Origin: Dehalococcoidia bacterium
Lineage (GTDB): Bacteria > Chloroflexota > Dehalococcoidia > E44-bin15 > DAOWNJ01
Assembly (NCBI GenBank): GCA_030642645.1
Contig: DAOWNJ010000041.1
Span: 1 to 7,722 of the forward strand
DNA: 7,722 nucleotides
Direction of reading: 5' to 3'
The position numbers and the translations under genes were made by a program. The notes beneath the pieces were generated by a model that had not been told where the DNA came from, did not search any database, and was given only the letters and a program-made list of their open reading frames with translations. The number at the start of each line of letters is the position of its first letter. The first letter of the stretch is position 1. Of the stretch, positions 5,665 to 7,722 are shown piece by piece.

Positions 5665-7722
5665 TTATATAAGCGGCCCCATGCCGAGGGCGGGATGCCC
5701 CTTCTCCTCAAGAAAGGAGATCAGCTCATCAAGGGTGGTGGCTGTGGTGCCATCGGCGATCTTCTCCATCAGGTCGGGGACACCCTCACGCTCACATGCC
5801 TCCTTGAACTCCTCGGCGAACCCCTCCTTGACATTCCTGGAAAGCCAGACCACCCGCTTTATCCCGCCATCCGCCGAGATGAATTTACGGCTTGTGATAT
5901 AGAACTTCGAGTGTCCAATCATTCCCGGGTTCTGGTGCCCACCCCCCACAACCCCCATGAGGGTGGTAAAGGTCATCCCGGAAGGGGTCATGCTATAGTC
6001 ATCTCGGCTTACGATCATCACCCCATTGGCCTCCGGGACGATTATCATGACGCACCCGGCGCAGCCACCGGTGGGCGTTGGGGCATCCATCAGGGAATAG
6101 GGGGTGAATCTCTCCACACTCCTGTTGGAATGTTCATAGACGAAGCTATTGACCCCCCCCCATTCCCCCTTTATCTGGTCAATGCACCTACCTTTTGGCA
6201 CAGGCTGGTTCGATCCCTTGGGATTGAGCTCATAGGCTGTACGGCAGTCAAGCCAGGTGTAGGCACCGCAGAGGCCGGCTCTCTCCGGGCTTACGATGCA
6301 GACATGGTTCGGAGCAAAGGACTGGCACAGGGTGCAGCTATAGAAAGTATCAACTGCATCATCGGTTAGCCCTGCCATCCTGGTGTCCCTCTCCCTGTAT
6401 GCAGCACGGGCTTTTTCGATAAGCTCCTCCACCATCACCCGCTCAGTGTAGAGGGTTACCTGTATTTTATCCACAATGGCGCCAAAGTCATTGTGGAGGT
6501 TTCGATAGATGATGTCTCCCAGATGCCTTATCCTGAGGCCCCTCTCAAAAGCAGCCTTGTTTATGCGAATCCAGGTGATGTCCCGTTGTGCTATATGCTC
6601 GATCCCATCAGCACCATTTATCAGGTGGTGTATCTGGCGCTCAATCACCGACTCAAACTCTTTTTGCATCCTCTGCCCCGCCACCTCAGCCACGATCCCA
6701 AGGGGGATATTTGCCCCCTCCTCAATATCGTCGAGGTCGGGCCCGACCACGGCGACCCTGCCGTCCTCAACACCATCCACCTCCCCTGTTGTCAGCCACT
6801 CGAAGCAGAGCCCCCCTTTCCCCCCGAATTCAGCATGAAGGTCAGCCCGGCGTATAATCTCCCCCTCAAAGGCAGGCCCATAGGGGACTGGTATCGGGAC
6901 GGCTACGATCTTGGGCTTGATGCCTCGGATCTGGATAGATTGCTTGACCATCCTATCGGCCCTCTCCATGTCATCCGCTGCCTTGATCTCGTCAAATGGC
7001 ATGCTCACCAGGTTAGGGTCTATATCAGGGATGAAGGCATCGGCGACGACCGGGAAGCCGCAGTTCAGGGCCCCGGCTGCAGCAGCATACTCGAGGTCGC
7101 CCAACCCGCCGAGGGCGAGGATGAAGGCAGGGCATCGGATTCTGGTATATTCTAGTATTTGCTGGGAATCCCCAGGAGACACATTGCCGAAGCTGAATGC
7201 AACCCTTATGGCAAGGCCAATGGCATAGATGGCGGAGATGGTATCTGAGCCTAAGGGGACGACGAAGGTATTGTAGCCAAGCTCCACCCCCTCCTCCAGC
7301 AACTGGTCTATGATGGAGCCACAGAGGAGAATAAGAAGCCCCATAGACTGAAACTGGCGCACTATCCTGACCGCTACCTCGTTTGTCTTGGCCTCTCCAA
7401 TGATTACCGCAAATCCCACCATCCTTCCATCAACCATCTGGACGCCCCAGGAGCGTATCTGAGCATCATCGATCGGCCCGTTGAGGAGGAAGCCTTCCCT
7501 CACCTCGGGCTGCTCCCCTCTGGCGAACCTTACCCCCTCGATGGTCTCGAATGCGAACAGCGTTGCCATCCCAGCTCTCAGGGTCTCCTCCAGATATGGC
7601 AGCTTCGGGTCATCAGGAAGCGGGGGGAGGATGCCCCCGGCATGCTCCAGGGGCCAGAGGAGGTCTCCCAACTTCTCCACCCTGTGTCCTGTAAGGCCAT
7701 AGAGCACTGGCAGGTAGTAGGC
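5665..7722 (-). CDS. acsB: Acetyl-CoA synthase AcsB (CODH/ACS beta subunit), 5'-truncated by the window edge
   Basis: AcsB joins a methyl group from CFeSP, CO and CoA into acetyl-CoA at the A-cluster (Ni-Ni-[4Fe-4S]). The frame is open to base 7722, giving 685 residues. The first ones, AYYLPV, lie near residue 60 of Moorella AcsB, so roughly 55-60 residues are missing. The GTG at 7707 is internal. Much of the N-terminal domain that contacts CO dehydrogenase in bacterial enzymes is present, unlike archaeal CdhC. Further on are YGPAFEGE, DTFYSCTLCQSFAPNHVC, PERAGLCGA, TPSGMTF and KFISADGG. The [4Fe-4S] cysteines are encoded at 6334-6336, 6325-6327, 6298-6300 and 6268-6270 (equivalents of Moorella Cys506, 509, 518, 528). 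The distal-nickel motif, Cys595-Gly-Cys597 in Moorella, is Gly-Gly-Cys here (6061-6069), followed by Ala-Gly-Cys (6052-6060). The protein ends EKGHPALGMGPLI, like the family C-terminus. The promoter and start lie outside the window. Confidence 0.96.
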   Translation of the reverse strand, partial: AYYLPVLYGLTGHRVEKLGDLLWPLEHAGGILPPLPDDPKLPYLEETLRAGMATLFAFETIEGVRFARGEQPEVREGFLLNGPIDDAQIRSWGVQMVDGRMVGFAVIIGEAKTNEVAVRIVRQFQSMGLLILLCGSIIDQLLEEGVELGYNTFVVPLGSDTISAIYAIGLAIRVAFSFGNVSPGDSQQILEYTRIRCPAFILALGGLGDLEYAAAAGALNCGFPVVADAFIPDIDPNLVSMPFDEIKAADDMERADRMVKQSIQIRGIKPKIVAVPIPVPYGPAFEGEIIRRADLHAEFGGKGGLCFEWLTTGEVDGVEDGRVAVVGPDLDDIEEGANIPLGIVAEVAGQRMQKEFESVIERQIHHLINGADGIEHIAQRDITWIRINKAAFERGLRIRHLGDIIYRNLHNDFGAIVDKIQVTLYTERVMVEELIEKARAAYRERDTRMAGLTDDAVDTFYSCTLCQSFAPNHVCIVSPERAGLCGAYTWLDCRTAYELNPKGSNQPVPKGRCIDQIKGEWGGVNSFVYEHSNRSVERFTPYSLMDAPTPTGGCAGCVMIIVPEANGVMIVSRDDYSMTPSGMTFTTLMGVVGGGHQNPGMIGHSKFYITSRKFISADGGIKRVVWLSRNVKEGFAEEFKEACEREGVPDLMEKIADGTTATTLDELISFLEEKGHPALGMGPLI

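Noticed and set aside
5626..6369. Long plus-strand open frame opposite acsB
   Set aside because: It is antisense to strongly conserved AcsB codons, has no recognisable protein family features and overlaps the acsD ribosome binding site region; a shadow of a GC-rich gene.
6493..7155. 220-codon plus-strand open frame opposite acsB
   Set aside because: The product is rich in Pro, His and Leu with no domain pattern, and mirrors AcsB codons; a shadow frame.
7705..7707. GTG as the true start of acsB
   Set aside because: The upstream in-frame codons encode AYYLP, which matches internal AcsB sequence; the start lies outside the window.
1..7722. Insertion sequences, CRISPR repeats, tRNA genes, attachment sites
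   Set aside because: Essentially the whole window is explained by six conserved genes with tiny spacers; no repeats or RNA-gene signatures were seen.

Overview
The window is a gene-dense stretch of a moderately GC-rich bacterial genome. It carries most of the methyl branch terminus and acetyl-CoA synthesis module of the Wood-Ljungdahl (reductive acetyl-CoA) pathway. The host is very probably a strict anaerobe. A bacterial origin is supported by the bacterial-type AcsB with its N-terminal domain, strong AGGAGG-type ribosome binding sites and a MutL of the endonuclease type. I cannot fix the phylum. A Chloroflexota/Dehalococcoidia-like or other deep-subsurface acetogen-type lineage is a guess from general resemblance only.

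Layout: bases 1-1614 (+ strand) hold the 3' part of mutL, cut by the left window edge. Bases 1619-7722 (- strand) hold one compact operon, read right to left: acsB (5' end beyond the right edge), acsD, acsC, a cooC/acsF-type nickel-insertion ATPase, and acsE. The spacers between these genes are 17, 10, 11 and 30 nt, and each downstream gene has its own Shine-Dalgarno sequence, in two cases fused to the preceding stop codon. mutL and acsE converge tail to tail with only 4 nt between stop codons. No stretch above 300 bases lacks a gene. I see no RNA gene, mobile element, CRISPR array or clear terminator.

How the genes work together: AcsE moves the methyl group from methyl-tetrahydrofolate to the cobalt of the corrinoid iron-sulfur protein (AcsC + AcsD). 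The methylated protein donates it to the A-cluster of AcsB, which joins it with CO and CoA to form acetyl-CoA; the set can also run in reverse. The CooC/AcsF-like ATPase is the likely nickel-loading factor for the A-cluster. The CO dehydrogenase subunit (acsA/cooS), the corrinoid reactivator (acsV) and the folate-branch enzymes are not in the window.

The most notable observation is in AcsB. The four cysteines of the [4Fe-4S] part of the A-cluster are intact, but the Cys-Gly-Cys motif that holds the distal nickel in the Moorella enzyme reads Gly-Gly-Cys here, with an additional Cys three residues further on.
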